DNA of 46,664 nucleotides from a bacterium. GTDB taxonomy: Bacteria; SZUA-79; Acidulodesulfobacterales; Acidulodesulfobacteraceae. Shown in pieces: positions 9,481-21,070 of this stretch (the stretch's first letter is position 1; every line of letters starts with the position of its first letter). The position numbers and the translations under genes were made by a program. Under the pieces are notes generated by a model. The model was not told where the DNA came from. It did not search any database and saw only the letters and a list, made by a program, of their open reading frames with translations. The stretch lies in NCBI GenBank assembly GCA_021813525.1, contig JAKAKK010000028.1, positions 1 through 46,664 of the forward strand. The letters are read 5' to 3'.

Positions 9481-9570
9481 AAAAAGGTGTCAGATTCTTA
9501 TTTATTTTCGGACAATAAATCGGTTATATGCAGAAAGCGAAACGAAATAAATAAATCTGACACCTTTTTC
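9481..9570. repeat. ~80-bp palindromic REP/MITE-like element, copy 1
   Basis: Left arm aaaaaggtgtcagattcttatttatttt pairs with right arm aaataaataaatctgacaccttttt. Homologous in reverse orientation to 20984-21070. Confidence 0.85.
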
Positions 9571-9593
9571 GACACCTTTTTCCCGACACCTTT

Positions 9594-9625
9594 TTCCCTG
9601 AATCATGATGAATTTTGCTTTACCG
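9594..9625. repeat. 32-bp direct repeat, copy 2 (3' end of HD-GYP gene)
   Basis: ttccctgaatcatgatgaattttgctttaccg is identical to 9396-9427. Confidence 0.95.
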
Positions 9626-11401
9626 TTTGTCATTTAAGGATTTTACCGCTTTCAGAAACGCTTCTACGACTTTAGGGTCGAACTGGGTTCCGGAATTTTT
9701 CTTAATCTCTTCCAATGCGGTATCTGCCGCGAGAGCCTTCCTATACGGCCTGTCGGTAGTCATAGCGTCGAAAGTATCCACTACCGCTATTATCCTTGAA
9801 GCTACCGGTATATCTTCTCCGGAAAGTCCGGCGGGATAGCCTTTGCCGTCGTATCTTTCCTGATGGTGCAGAACGTCGTTTGCTATGTGGCTTAAAAATT
9901 TTATTTTTCTAAGCATGTTATAGCCTATTTCGGGATGCTTTTTAATCTCTTTATATTCTTCGTCGGTCAGTTTTCCCTGTTTATTTAATATGGAATCTTT
10001 TATGCCTATTTTTCCGACGTCGTGCATTGCCGCCGCGTATCTGATATTTTTTATTTCATTATCGCTTAATCCGAGTTCTTTTGCTACCGCTACCCCGTAA
10101 TCTATGAGCCTGTCGCCGTGGGTCCTGGTATATGTGTCTCTGGCTTCTATGGCCTCCGATATGGAACTTATAGTTTCAAAATGTTCTTCTTCGATATAAT
10201 TCAGCGTCTGCGCATTATATGCCGCGACGGAAATTATGTTTGAAATATTGGATATGAAATCTACGGTTTCGACCGAGTAATCCGTCCGTTTTTTGCCGAA
10301 AAGAAAAATTAACCCCAGGAAATCCTTATCCGTTTTAACGGGTATCCCGATAAACGTCTCTTTAGGAATATCTTTGAAGTGGCAGCCGCAGGCATTATCG
10401 TTATAAACCGCGCCGTTTCCATCGTAATAGTTAATAGTAGGATAATCCGAGCTTAATGCTTTTAAGCATTTGCAGTCTTCTAATTTAATGAGTTCGCGAC
10501 CGTAAAACGAACCTTCCATATTATAACCCTTAAATAATTTTAGGGTCGTATTTTTAAGAAACGGGCAGTTTACGCATTTTTGCAATATTTTAGATTCGGG
10601 AGGGCATTTCACGAAGGGACACTCGAATTCTGTCATATTGTAACAGTTTATATTTCCTCCGAATATGGAGCATCCGGTCATATTGCAGTTAAAAAATTCA
10701 TAGCAAAATTTGCTCTCTTCTTTGTCTTTATCCTTAAGATACACTAAGGCTGAATCCGTTTTGGTAAAATTAATCAATCTTTTTACGGAATGGTCTATAA
10801 TGCTCGAAAGGTCAAGGGAAGACGAAACAAGCTTGGAAACTTCGAGAAGATTGGCGATTTTCTGGCTTTCTTCTTTCTGCCTTAAATATAAAAGGTTGGC
10901 GTTTTCGTATAAAGTGAGGCTGTATATGAAAATACCTCCCATCATGGCTATGAATTTTGCGATTTTGGTTTCTTCTTCGGAAAAATCGTGCGTATCCTTC
11001 CTGTATATATTTAAAGCTCCCAGAACAAGCGTCCCCGCATAGATTGGAACGCTCAGCATAGACGACATATCGGTAAACTGTTTTTCCAGTTCGTAATATA
11101 TATCGGACAGGTCGGATTTAAGATTGCCGCTGGCCAACGGTTCGCCGTTCTCTATGACCGAACCTATTAATCCCTCTCCGAGCATTATCTCGAAATCTTT
11201 TTTTATAAATTTGCCGCCTTGATAATACTTAACGCATGCTATCTTTTCGGTGTCCTCGTTAAGCATAAATATGGTTACGAGGTCGCTTTTTATAAAAGTT
11301 GCCGCTGTAACGGAAATTTTTTCGTAAATTTCGTCCCTTGTATTTTTAGATATAAGGTCTTTGGATAAAAAATATGCTATATCGGGATATTCTACCACCA
11401 T
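9620..11401 (-). CDS. GAF-domain HD-GYP protein (putative cyclic-di-GMP phosphodiesterase) with Cys-rich insertion
   Basis: MHDVGKIGIKDSILNK, KKHPEIGYNML and HHQERYDGKGYPAGLSGEDIP HD-GYP motifs. N-terminal GAF-like regions with an inserted 12-Cys segment. Confidence 0.9.
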   Translation of the reverse strand: MVVEYPDIAYFLSKDLISKNTRDEIYEKISVTAATFIKSDLVTIFMLNEDTEKIACVKYYQGGKFIKKDFEIMLGEGLIGSVIENGEPLASGNLKSDLSDIYYELEKQFTDMSSMLSVPIYAGTLVLGALNIYRKDTHDFSEEETKIAKFIAMMGGIFIYSLTLYENANLLYLRQKEESQKIANLLEVSKLVSSSLDLSSIIDHSVKRLINFTKTDSALVYLKDKDKEESKFCYEFFNCNMTGCSIFGGNINCYNMTEFECPFVKCPPESKILQKCVNCPFLKNTTLKLFKGYNMEGSFYGRELIKLEDCKCLKALSSDYPTINYYDGNGAVYNDNACGCHFKDIPKETFIGIPVKTDKDFLGLIFLFGKKRTDYSVETVDFISNISNIISVAAYNAQTLNYIEEEHFETISSISEAIEARDTYTRTHGDRLIDYGVAVAKELGLSDNEIKNIRYAAAMHDVGKIGIKDSILNKQGKLTDEEYKEIKKHPEIGYNMLRKIKFLSHIANDVLHHQERYDGKGYPAGLSGEDIPVASRIIAVVDTFDAMTTDRPYRKALAADTALEEIKKNSGTQFDPKVVEAFLKAVKSLNDKR

Positions 11402-11447
11402 GTTAAAAAAATAAAATTATAATTCATACCGGTTAAATTAAGTTAAA

Positions 11448-12410
11448 TTAATAATTAGCGAATTTTTTTATTCTTTCGTTTCTTAAATCCTCTCCCCCGT
11501 ATTCTTTAAGTTCTTCGATATTCTCCAAAATAGCTTTTTTAAGGTTTTCCGACGCGAGTTTTATATTTCTGTGCGCTCCGCCGAGAGGCTCGGGTATAAT
11601 GCCGTCGATAACTTTAGAATCGTTTAACAGGTCTTTTGCCGTAAGCTTTAAAGAATTGGCGGCATCCGCGGTTTTAGAAGTATCTTTATACAGGATAGAC
11701 GCGCATCCTTCCGGCGATATTACCGAATAAACCGAATACTCCATCATCAAAACTCTGTTCCCCGTTCCGAAGGCAAGCGCTCCCCCGCTTCCGCCTTCCC
11801 CTATTATTACGGATATAACGGGAACGGAAACATTTAATAAAGTATATATTGTTTTTGCTATCGCCTCCGACTGCCCCCTTTCTTCCGCTCCTAAACCCGG
11901 ATACGCGCCGGGCGTGTCTATCAGCGTAACTATCGGGATAGAATATTTTTCCGCGAGCTTAAACAGCCTCTGCGCTTTTCTGTAGCCTTCCGGATGGGGC
12001 ATGCCGAAATTTCTGCACATTTTATCTTTTGTGTTGCGCCCTTTCTGGTGCCCCACTATAAGCGCCCTCTGCCTGTAACCGGAGGCGCCGTCTTTAATAA
12101 AGCAGAAGCCGCCGACTACGGCCTTATCGTCCATAAACAACCTGTCTCCGTGGAGTTCGGCAAAATTTTCGGCCATTAAATCTATATAATCCATAGTATA
12201 AGGCCTCAAAGGATGGCGGGACAACTGGGTAATCTGCCAGCTGTTTATATTTTTAAATATATCACGCGTAAGTTTGTCCTTTTTGGCTTCGAGATTTTTT
12301 ATCTCGTCGTCCACGTTGGCAAAGCCTCCCAGGTTAAACGTCTTTAACTCTTCTATCTTCTGTTCGAGTTCGATTATAGGTCTTTCAAATTCGAGATACT
12401 GTATGGCCAT
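11448..12410 (-). CDS. accA: Acetyl-CoA carboxylase carboxyltransferase subunit alpha
   Basis: YLEFERPIIELEQKI, ELHGDRLFMDDKAVVGG, DTPGAYPGLGAEERGQSEAIA and GEGGSGGALAFG. Confidence 0.96.
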   Translation of the reverse strand: MAIQYLEFERPIIELEQKIEELKTFNLGGFANVDDEIKNLEAKKDKLTRDIFKNINSWQITQLSRHPLRPYTMDYIDLMAENFAELHGDRLFMDDKAVVGGFCFIKDGASGYRQRALIVGHQKGRNTKDKMCRNFGMPHPEGYRKAQRLFKLAEKYSIPIVTLIDTPGAYPGLGAEERGQSEAIAKTIYTLLNVSVPVISVIIGEGGSGGALAFGTGNRVLMMEYSVYSVISPEGCASILYKDTSKTADAANSLKLTAKDLLNDSKVIDGIIPEPLGGAHRNIKLASENLKKAILENIEELKEYGGEDLRNERIKKFANY

Positions 12411-12489
12411 AAATATTTATTTTGTTTTATATTACTATTATAGTATTTTAGTTATCAAAAAGCGTATCAGTTTTTTATTATACCACCTA

Positions 12490-15400
12490 TTATATAATAT
12501 TCAAATAGTCCGGCAGGGATTTTGATTTCAGCAATGCCTTGTCCACCCCGAGACTCTCTTTGAGCACTATATTATATCCGGACATTCTTAATATTACTTT
12601 AGAATTGCCTTTTGAGTCCGAAAGGCTGTTTTTTATCTCCGAAAGAAAGTTTCTAAATTCTCCGGCTTCGAAGAAAGCCGCATTTTCGTTTATTTCTATA
12701 ATACACACTTCATCTTCCTGCCTTGCCTGCCTTTTTACCTTAACCTCGTCTAAGAGTTCGATGCTTTCTCCTATAACTTTAATATCCAAATCCATGTCGT
12801 CGTAGCCCGCGCCGTACTCCGTCTTTCCGGTTTCCGGTTTATTTTTGCCGTTTTGGGCGGCGTCGTTTTCCGCGGCGTCTTCGCCTGCCGCTCCGGCCGG
12901 TTCCAATACGTCTCCCGTATTTCCGGATGTATTCAGCCCCGAAAAATCGATTCTGCCGGTCAAGATTACGGGCTGATTTGTTCCTAATATTTCTTCGTAC
13001 TTTAAAAAGTTTTTAGGAAAAAAAACGGCTTCGACGTTCGAGTTCTTATCGTTTAATATAAACGAGGCCATCTTGTCGTTATTTCTCGTTTTATGCACTT
13101 TCAGCTGATTTATGACTCCTGCCATTTTATACGTATTATCCTTGTCCGCCGCGCCGCGGGACCGGCCGTTCGGTACGTCCGGCCGCTCCGGACCGCCTTT
13201 GCGCAGGCCGTTTATATATTCCGATACTATATCGGCAACCGATTTTATGCCGAGCAGTTTAATCTTTTCCTCGTAGCCGTCCAACGGGTGGCCCGAAAGA
13301 TAAAATCCGAGCGATTCTTTTTCGAAAGCGAGTATCGATTTTTTATCGTCCTTTTCTCCGGAAATCTTTAAATAAGACTCGTCTTTGCCTTGGGCATAAT
13401 TAACGTTATCGCCTAAGGAGGCAAATAAATCTACCTGCCCGGAATCTTCTTTTTCCCTTTTGCGGACGGTTTCCTCCATCACCGCTTCTAAATTATCGAG
13501 CATCCATTTTCTCGACTCTCCGGCAATATCCAAAGCCCCGCTTTTTATGAGATTTTCTATGGTTCTTTTGTTGACTTTCCTTGTATCGACTCTTAAACAG
13601 AAATCGAATAAGTCCTTAAATATTTTATCTTTGCGGGTCTGCAAAATAGAATCTATCGCCGCTTTACCCACGTTTTTAACCGCTCCCAGCCCGGTCCGGA
13701 TGGCAAGTCTTCCGGCGCCTTCCGCTCCCGTATTTACTATCGCGAATCTTTCCGCGGATTCGTTAACGGACGGAGGCAGGATTTCGCAGGCGTTGATTCC
13801 GGACTTCGCCTCGTTTATTATCTTTGCCAGCTTATCGGTATTCGACATTTCGCTGGATAAAAGGGCCGCCGTAAAATGCTCCTTGTAGTTAGCCTTTAAA
13901 TAGGCGGTCATATATGCTATATATGCGTACGCCGTCGAGTGGGACTTATTAAAACCGTATTCCCCGAATTTAACTATAAGGGAAAAAATCTTCTCGGATT
14001 TTGCCTCTTCTATTCCGTTTGCCCTGCATCCGGAAATAAATTTATCTTTCATTTGGTTAATAAGTTCGGCCTGCTTTTTCCCTACGCCCTTTCTTAAAAC
14101 GTCAGCCTCCCCCATAGAAAATCCGGCAAGATTGGTAGCCACTTTCATTATCTGCTCCTGATACAGCATTACTCCGTATGTATCCTGAAGAATATCTTTC
14201 AGGGACGGATGAATATAATGTATTCTGGCTTTGCCGTGTTTAGCTTTGATAAAATCGTCAACCATGCCGCTGCCGAGAGGTCCAGGCCTGTAAAGGGCGA
14301 CGAGGGGGATTAAATCCTCGAAAGAATTCGGAACGAGTTTCTTTATTAACTCTTTCATGCCGGAACTTTCGAGCTGAAATACCCCCGTAGTATCTCCGGC
14401 GGCTAAAAGTTTAAACGTCGGCCTGTCGTTCAAATCTATATCGTATATGTTAAAATTAGCGCTTTGCCCGCTTGAATCGTTTATAAGGGCGATAGCCTCG
14501 TTCATTACCGTAAGAGTTTTTAATCCGAGAAAGTCGAACTTGATAAATCCCAATTTTTCTAAATCCGTTCCGGTGTATTGAGTCGTAATAACGTCGGTTT
14601 CTTTCGTTCCTTTATACAGCGGCATGTGGTTATGGATGGGTTCGTTCGATATAACCACTCCTGCGGCGTGGGTGCTTGCATGCCTCGCAAGGCCTTCGAG
14701 CCTTTTTGCTATTTCTATAAGTTTTTTTACCTTAGGGTTGGTTTCGATTAAACTCCGGAGATTAGGCTCTTCTTTTATGGCGGCTTCAAGGGTTATGCCG
14801 AGAGTGTTGGGAACCAGTTTGGCTATTTTATCGACTTCGGCGTAAGGCATATTTAAAGCTCTTCCCGTATCCCTTATTACGGCTTTAGCAAGCATGGTTC
14901 CGAAAGTTATTATCTGCGAAACCTGTTCTTCGCCGTACTTGTCCGAAACGTATTTAATAACCTCGTCTCTGCCGTTTATGCAGAAATCGGAGTCTATATC
15001 GGGCATGCTTATTCTTTCGGGATTAAGAAACCTCTCGAACATCAGGTCGTATTTGATAGGGTCGATTTCGGTAATTTTAAGGCAATAGGCGGCAAGGCTT
15101 CCGGCGGCCGAACCCCTGCCCGGCCCAACCGGAATATTATGCTCTTTAGCGTATTTGATAAAATCCGACACTATTAAAAAATATCCCGCAAAATTAGATT
15201 TTTTAATGACTTCTATCTCCATATCGAGCCTTGCCGCGTATGCTTCGGGATTTTTCGCGTAAGATTCGGCGGCGGCTTTCGTAGGATTTTTTATAAAAAC
15301 TTCTTCGAAACCTTTCCTCGTTTCGCGTTCAAAAAAATCGGCTACGGAAGTTTCTGAGTACTGAACTGAATTTTTATTATCTTTATCCTTAAACTGGGGG

Positions 15401-16248
15401 AAATGATGCCCTTCTTTAAGTTTAAACGAAAAATTGCATTTATCGGCTATCATTTTTGTGTTTGAAATTACTTCAGGGGGGTATCCGCCGAAAATTTCCT
15501 TCATTTCTTCCTGCGACCTGAAATAAAGGTCTTTCGTCGAAAATTTCATTCTGTCCTTGTCTTCCACCGTCTTGCCGGTCTGGATACACAACAGGACGTC
15601 GTGGGCTTCATAGTCCTCTTTTAGAAGATAATGGCAGTCGTTTGTGGCGACGAGAGGCACGCCGTATTTTTTAGACAAATCCAGCAGTCCTTTATTTGCC
15701 GTTATCTGCTCTTCCATGCCCTGGACCTGCATTTCCAGATAGAAATCGTCTTTAAAAAGCTCTAAATAATATTTAAGGCTTTCTTCCGCCGCATCGTATT
15801 TTCCCTGGACTATATTATAGGGAATTTCCCCTTTTATGCACGCGGACAGGGCGATTAAACCTTTATGGTTGTCTTTGAGTATGTTCTTGTCTATTCTGGG
15901 TTTGTAATAAAACCCGTCGATATAGGATTTAGATACTAATTTGGACAGGTTCCGGTAACCTTCGTCGTCTTTGGCAAGCAGTATAAGATGGTAATAATAT
16001 TTTTCGCTTGCGTTCTTAAGTTTCATATCGGACTTAGAAACATACATTTCGCAGCCGATTATAGGCTTTATCTTTTTTTTAACGGCTTTCTCGTAAAATT
16101 CTATAGCCCCGAACATATTCCCGTGGTCGGTTATCGCGACGGAAGGCATGCCGAATTCGATAGCCTTGTTTATTATATCGTCGATTTTAATCGCCCCGTC
16201 TAAAAGGCTGTAATGCGAATGCAGATGCAGGTGGACGAACTCGTTCAT
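12490..16248 (-). CDS. dnaE: DNA polymerase III subunit alpha
   Basis: PHP N-terminus FVHLHLHSHYSLLDGAI, VGPGRGSAAGSLAAYCL, PDIDSDFC and YGFNKSHSTAYAYIAY. Confidence 0.97.
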   Translation of the reverse strand: MNEFVHLHLHSHYSLLDGAIKIDDIINKAIEFGMPSVAITDHGNMFGAIEFYEKAVKKKIKPIIGCEMYVSKSDMKLKNASEKYYYHLILLAKDDEGYRNLSKLVSKSYIDGFYYKPRIDKNILKDNHKGLIALSACIKGEIPYNIVQGKYDAAEESLKYYLELFKDDFYLEMQVQGMEEQITANKGLLDLSKKYGVPLVATNDCHYLLKEDYEAHDVLLCIQTGKTVEDKDRMKFSTKDLYFRSQEEMKEIFGGYPPEVISNTKMIADKCNFSFKLKEGHHFPQFKDKDNKNSVQYSETSVADFFERETRKGFEEVFIKNPTKAAAESYAKNPEAYAARLDMEIEVIKKSNFAGYFLIVSDFIKYAKEHNIPVGPGRGSAAGSLAAYCLKITEIDPIKYDLMFERFLNPERISMPDIDSDFCINGRDEVIKYVSDKYGEEQVSQIITFGTMLAKAVIRDTGRALNMPYAEVDKIAKLVPNTLGITLEAAIKEEPNLRSLIETNPKVKKLIEIAKRLEGLARHASTHAAGVVISNEPIHNHMPLYKGTKETDVITTQYTGTDLEKLGFIKFDFLGLKTLTVMNEAIALINDSSGQSANFNIYDIDLNDRPTFKLLAAGDTTGVFQLESSGMKELIKKLVPNSFEDLIPLVALYRPGPLGSGMVDDFIKAKHGKARIHYIHPSLKDILQDTYGVMLYQEQIMKVATNLAGFSMGEADVLRKGVGKKQAELINQMKDKFISGCRANGIEEAKSEKIFSLIVKFGEYGFNKSHSTAYAYIAYMTAYLKANYKEHFTAALLSSEMSNTDKLAKIINEAKSGINACEILPPSVNESAERFAIVNTGAEGAGRLAIRTGLGAVKNVGKAAIDSILQTRKDKIFKDLFDFCLRVDTRKVNKRTIENLIKSGALDIAGESRKWMLDNLEAVMEETVRKREKEDSGQVDLFASLGDNVNYAQGKDESYLKISGEKDDKKSILAFEKESLGFYLSGHPLDGYEEKIKLLGIKSVADIVSEYINGLRKGGPERPDVPNGRSRGAADKDNTYKMAGVINQLKVHKTRNNDKMASFILNDKNSNVEAVFFPKNFLKYEEILGTNQPVILTGRIDFSGLNTSGNTGDVLEPAGAAGEDAAENDAAQNGKNKPETGKTEYGAGYDDMDLDIKVIGESIELLDEVKVKRQARQEDEVCIIEINENAAFFEAGEFRNFLSEIKNSLSDSKGNSKVILRMSGYNIVLKESLGVDKALLKSKSLPDYLNII

Positions 16249-16252
16249 AGTT

Positions 16253-17797
16253 TTACTCCCATTCTATCGTCGAAGGCGGTTTTGAAGTGATATCGTAAAC
16301 CACCCTGTTTATTCCTTTTATTTCCGAAATTATTCTCGAAGAGCATATTCTTAATATATCGTAATCTAATTTTGCAAAATCCGCGGTCATCCCGTCCGCC
16401 GAAGTCACCGCGCGGAGAGCTATAACCGACTCGTAGCTTCTTTTGTCTCCCATAACGCCGACGGTCTTAACCGGAACGAGCACGGGGAAAGACTGCCATA
16501 CTTTGTCGTATAATCCGGCTTTTCTTATCTCTTCGGTTACAATCGAGTCGGCTTTTCTTAAAACGTCGAGCCGCCGTTTATCGACCTCGCCTATTATCCT
16601 TATGGCCAATCCGGGGCCGGGGAACGGCTGCCTGTTTATTATTTCGCCGGGTATCCCGATATTCTTTCCTATTATGCGCACCTCGTCTTTAAATAATTCC
16701 CTCAGCGGCTCTATTAATTTTAAATTTAATTTTTTAGGGAGCCCTCCCACGTTATGATGGCTTTTTATGATGCTTGAGGCTCCGAATACTTTTACCGATT
16801 CGATAACGTCGGGATAAAGAGTTCCCTGAACGAGAAAATTTACCCCTTTTATTTTTTCGGCTTCTTTTTCGAATATTTTTATAAAAAGTTTTCCTATAAT
16901 TTTACGTTTTTTTTCAGGGTCGGAAACGCCTTTCAATTCTTTTAAAAACAAACCTGAAGCATTTACGAGCTTAACGTTCAGACTTAGATTGTCCCTGTAA
17001 TATTTCATAACGGATTTTGCCTCCGTCTCCCTCAGCAGGCCGTTATCCACGAATATGCATTTGAGCCTGTCTTTGACGGCTAAATTAGTAAGGACGGCCG
17101 CAACCGTGGAATCCACTCCGCCGGATAAGGCGCATATGGCCGTCTTGCCGCCGATATTTTCTCTTATCTCCGCTACTTTCCCGGATATAAAGTCTTCTAA
17201 CTCCCAGTCTCCTTTTACTTTTGCTATATCGAATAAAAAATTATTCAATATAGCCGTTCCGCAGGCGGTATGGATAACTTCCGGGTGGAATTGGAGGCCG
17301 TACATTTTCTTCCCGCTGTTCTCGAAAGCTGCGGTATCGCATGTTTCGGTCTGCGCCGTTACCGCAAAACCGTCCGGTATTTTAACTATAACGTCGCCGT
17401 GGCTCATCCATACGCGGCTGGATTTTCCGCATCCGTTAAAAAGCCTGCTTTCTTTAATAATTTTAAGTTCGGAGTGTCCGTATTCGCGGTTTTTTGCCGG
17501 TATCACTTTTCCTCCGAGAAGATGCGCCATAATCTGCATGCCGTAGCATATGCCGAGAAAAGGAACTTCAAGTTTGAATATTTCTTTAGATATGACGGGA
17601 GCGCCTTTATCGTAAACCGAAGAAGGCCCGCCGGAGAGTATAATTCCGTCGGCGTTAAAATCTTTTATTTTATCGAGCGGAGAATTAAAAGGATATATCT
17701 CGCAATAAACCTTGCTTTCCCTTATCTTTCTGGCAATAAGCTGGGTATATTGCGAGCCGAAATCTATTATCAGTATTTTAGAACGGCTTTTTTTCAT
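16253..17797 (-). CDS. guaA: GMP synthase (glutamine-hydrolysing)
   Basis: [49 protein letters not shown] and [13 protein letters not shown]-terminus [13 protein letters not shown]. Confidence 0.98.
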   Translation of the reverse strand: MKKSRSKILIIDFGSQYTQLIARKIRESKVYCEIYPFNSPLDKIKDFNADGIILSGGPSSVYDKGAPVISKEIFKLEVPFLGICYGMQIMAHLLGGKVIPAKNREYGHSELKIIKESRLFNGCGKSSRVWMSHGDVIVKIPDGFAVTAQTETCDTAAFENSGKKMYGLQFHPEVIHTACGTAILNNFLFDIAKVKGDWELEDFISGKVAEIRENIGGKTAICALSGGVDSTVAAVLTNLAVKDRLKCIFVDNGLLRETEAKSVMKYYRDNLSLNVKLVNASGLFLKELKGVSDPEKKRKIIGKLFIKIFEKEAEKIKGVNFLVQGTLYPDVIESVKVFGASSIIKSHHNVGGLPKKLNLKLIEPLRELFKDEVRIIGKNIGIPGEIINRQPFPGPGLAIRIIGEVDKRRLDVLRKADSIVTEEIRKAGLYDKVWQSFPVLVPVKTVGVMGDKRSYESVIALRAVTSADGMTADFAKLDYDILRICSSRIISEIKGINRVVYDITSKPPSTIEWE

Positions 17798-17801
17798 TTA
17801 A

Positions 17802-19332
<1,531 letters not shown>

Positions 19333-19337
<5 letters not shown>

Positions 19338-20319
19338 TAATCAGCCCTTCCAACAGCCCGCACTCCGAAACCTTAAAGCCTGGAACCCCGAAAAAATCCA
19401 TGCTCTTTAACATTATTGCCGCTCCCGCAAGAACGAGGTCTTCCCTTCCGGGTTCTACGCCTTTAATTTTCAACCTGTCCGCAATTTTTGCATTAATAAA
19501 TTTTTTGTAAATATCGGCGACGCTTTCTTTCTTTAAAAAATATCCGTTTACCTTAAGCCTGTCGTACCCTCCTATTTTTAAATCCACCATAGCAAGGGTG
19601 GTTGCGGTTCCTGCGGTGCCGAGGAGAGTCAGAGGCTCAAACGAATATCCGCTTTTATGAATTTCCGCTTTCAGCGAAGATAATTTTTCTTCTATCTCCC
19701 GCTCTAATTTTCCTAAATCTTCCTTGGAAACGGGGTCAGATTTTATAATTTCTTCGGTAAGATGGACGACGCCCATATTAAGGCTGTATTTCCATAGCGG
19801 AGCTCCGTTTTTGACGCATGCATATTCGGTTGAACCTCCGCCTATATCTATAGAATAAAACTCTTTTAAATTATCGAAACAGGACGAAATTCCCTTAAGC
19901 GTTATAAGCGCTTCCTTTTCTCCGCTTATAATATTAAGTTTAAGCCCGAATTCGTTAAAAAGAATATTTTTTACGTCCCGCGAGTTAGGCGCGTCCCTAA
20001 GGACGCTGGTGCCGGTTATAACTACGCCGCCCGGTTCGATTCCGTATTCTTTAATCTTATCGGTATATATTTTTAAAGCATCCGTCAGCCTCCTGATGGA
20101 CGCCGAGGTTATAATTCCTTCTTTTTTAAAATTTTCTCCCAGCCTGATAATTTTCATATCGACGTATTCCGGACTTAAAAAATTATTGCCGGAACCGGCT
20201 ATCAAGCACCTTACCGTATTAGTCCCTATATCTATAGAAGCCTTAAAAGGCGGACGGTTTAATTTATCGGCATCCGTCGGCGTTTTATCCGCCGTCCCCG
20301 TCTTATCGCGTTTATTCAA
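19333..20319 (-). CDS. ppx: Ppx/GppA family exopolyphosphatase/phosphatase
   Basis: ASIDIGTNTVRCLIAG, VVITGTSVLRDAPN, YSIDIGGGSTEYA and LLGTAGTATTLAMVDL. Confidence 0.9.
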
Positions 20320-20362
20320 GATTCAGCCCCGTTCATTCTTATTAAAATATAGTATATTCCGG

Positions 20363-20932
20363 CTATTCCCCTCTGTATTTTTTCACGTATTTTACGTAAT
20401 TATCAGCCGATTCCCTGATGGATTCTATTTCTTTTGCGTTCAAATTCTTTTTTATAACGCCCGGAATGCCTGCTACGAGAGAACCGTCGGGAATAACTTC
20501 GTTTTCCTTAACCAAAGCTCCCGCCGCTATAATGCAGTTTTTACCGACGCGCGCTCCGGTCAAAACTATTGCCCCGATGCCTATAAGACAGTTATCGCCT
20601 ATTTCGCATCCGTGAAGATTGACGCTGTGCCCTATTGTAACGCCGTTTCCAATTATAAGCGGCCCGGTATCGTGCTGTACATGGAGAACGCTGTTGTCCT
20701 GAACGTTCGTATTAGCTCCTATCCTTATGTAGTTGACGTCTCCCCTCACCACGGAACCGAACCATATGCTCGAACCTTTCCCTATTTCTACGTCTCCTAC
20801 GATAACGATATTTTCGCAAAGATATACCGTTTCGTCGATTTTCGGATATTTACCCAGATAAGATTCTATTATCATAAGCCGATGCAAATCCTCCATGCCG
20901 TTCAATCGATTTAAATAAATATTATATAACAA
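20363..20932 (-). CDS. Gamma-carbonic anhydrase family left-handed beta-helix protein
   Basis: Hexapeptide repeats; IWFGSVVRGDVNYIRIGANTNVQDNSVLHV, GNGVTIGHSVNLHGCEIGDNCLIGIGAIVLTGA. The start may be internal (e.g. MIIESYLGK). Confidence 0.88.
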   Translation of the reverse strand: MLYNIYLNRLNGMEDLHRLMIIESYLGKYPKIDETVYLCENIVIVGDVEIGKGSSIWFGSVVRGDVNYIRIGANTNVQDNSVLHVQHDTGPLIIGNGVTIGHSVNLHGCEIGDNCLIGIGAIVLTGARVGKNCIIAAGALVKENEVIPDGSLVAGIPGVIKKNLNAKEIESIRESADNYVKYVKKYRGE

Positions 20933-20983
20933 TTATAACGCAAATCGATATATAAAACCCGTAAAAAAGGTGTCTAAAAAAGG

Positions 20984-21070
20984 TAAAAAAGGTGTCAGAT
21001 TTATTTATTTCATATTGTTTTACGCATATACTCTTGTTATTGTCCGAAAATAAATAAATCTGACATCTTT
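20984..21070. repeat. ~80-bp palindromic REP/MITE-like element, copy 2
   Basis: aaaaaaggtgtcagatttatttattt ... ttgtccgaaaataaataaatctgacatcttttt. Preceded by an extra aaaaaaggtgtct fragment at about 20962-20974. Abuts the dxr stop codon. Confidence 0.85.

Noticed and set aside
9540-9600. Short tandem 'gacacctttttc' repeats as a possible CRISPR or VNTR
   Set aside because: Units are 12 nt with no spacers and match the element terminus. They are better explained as end duplication of the palindromic element.
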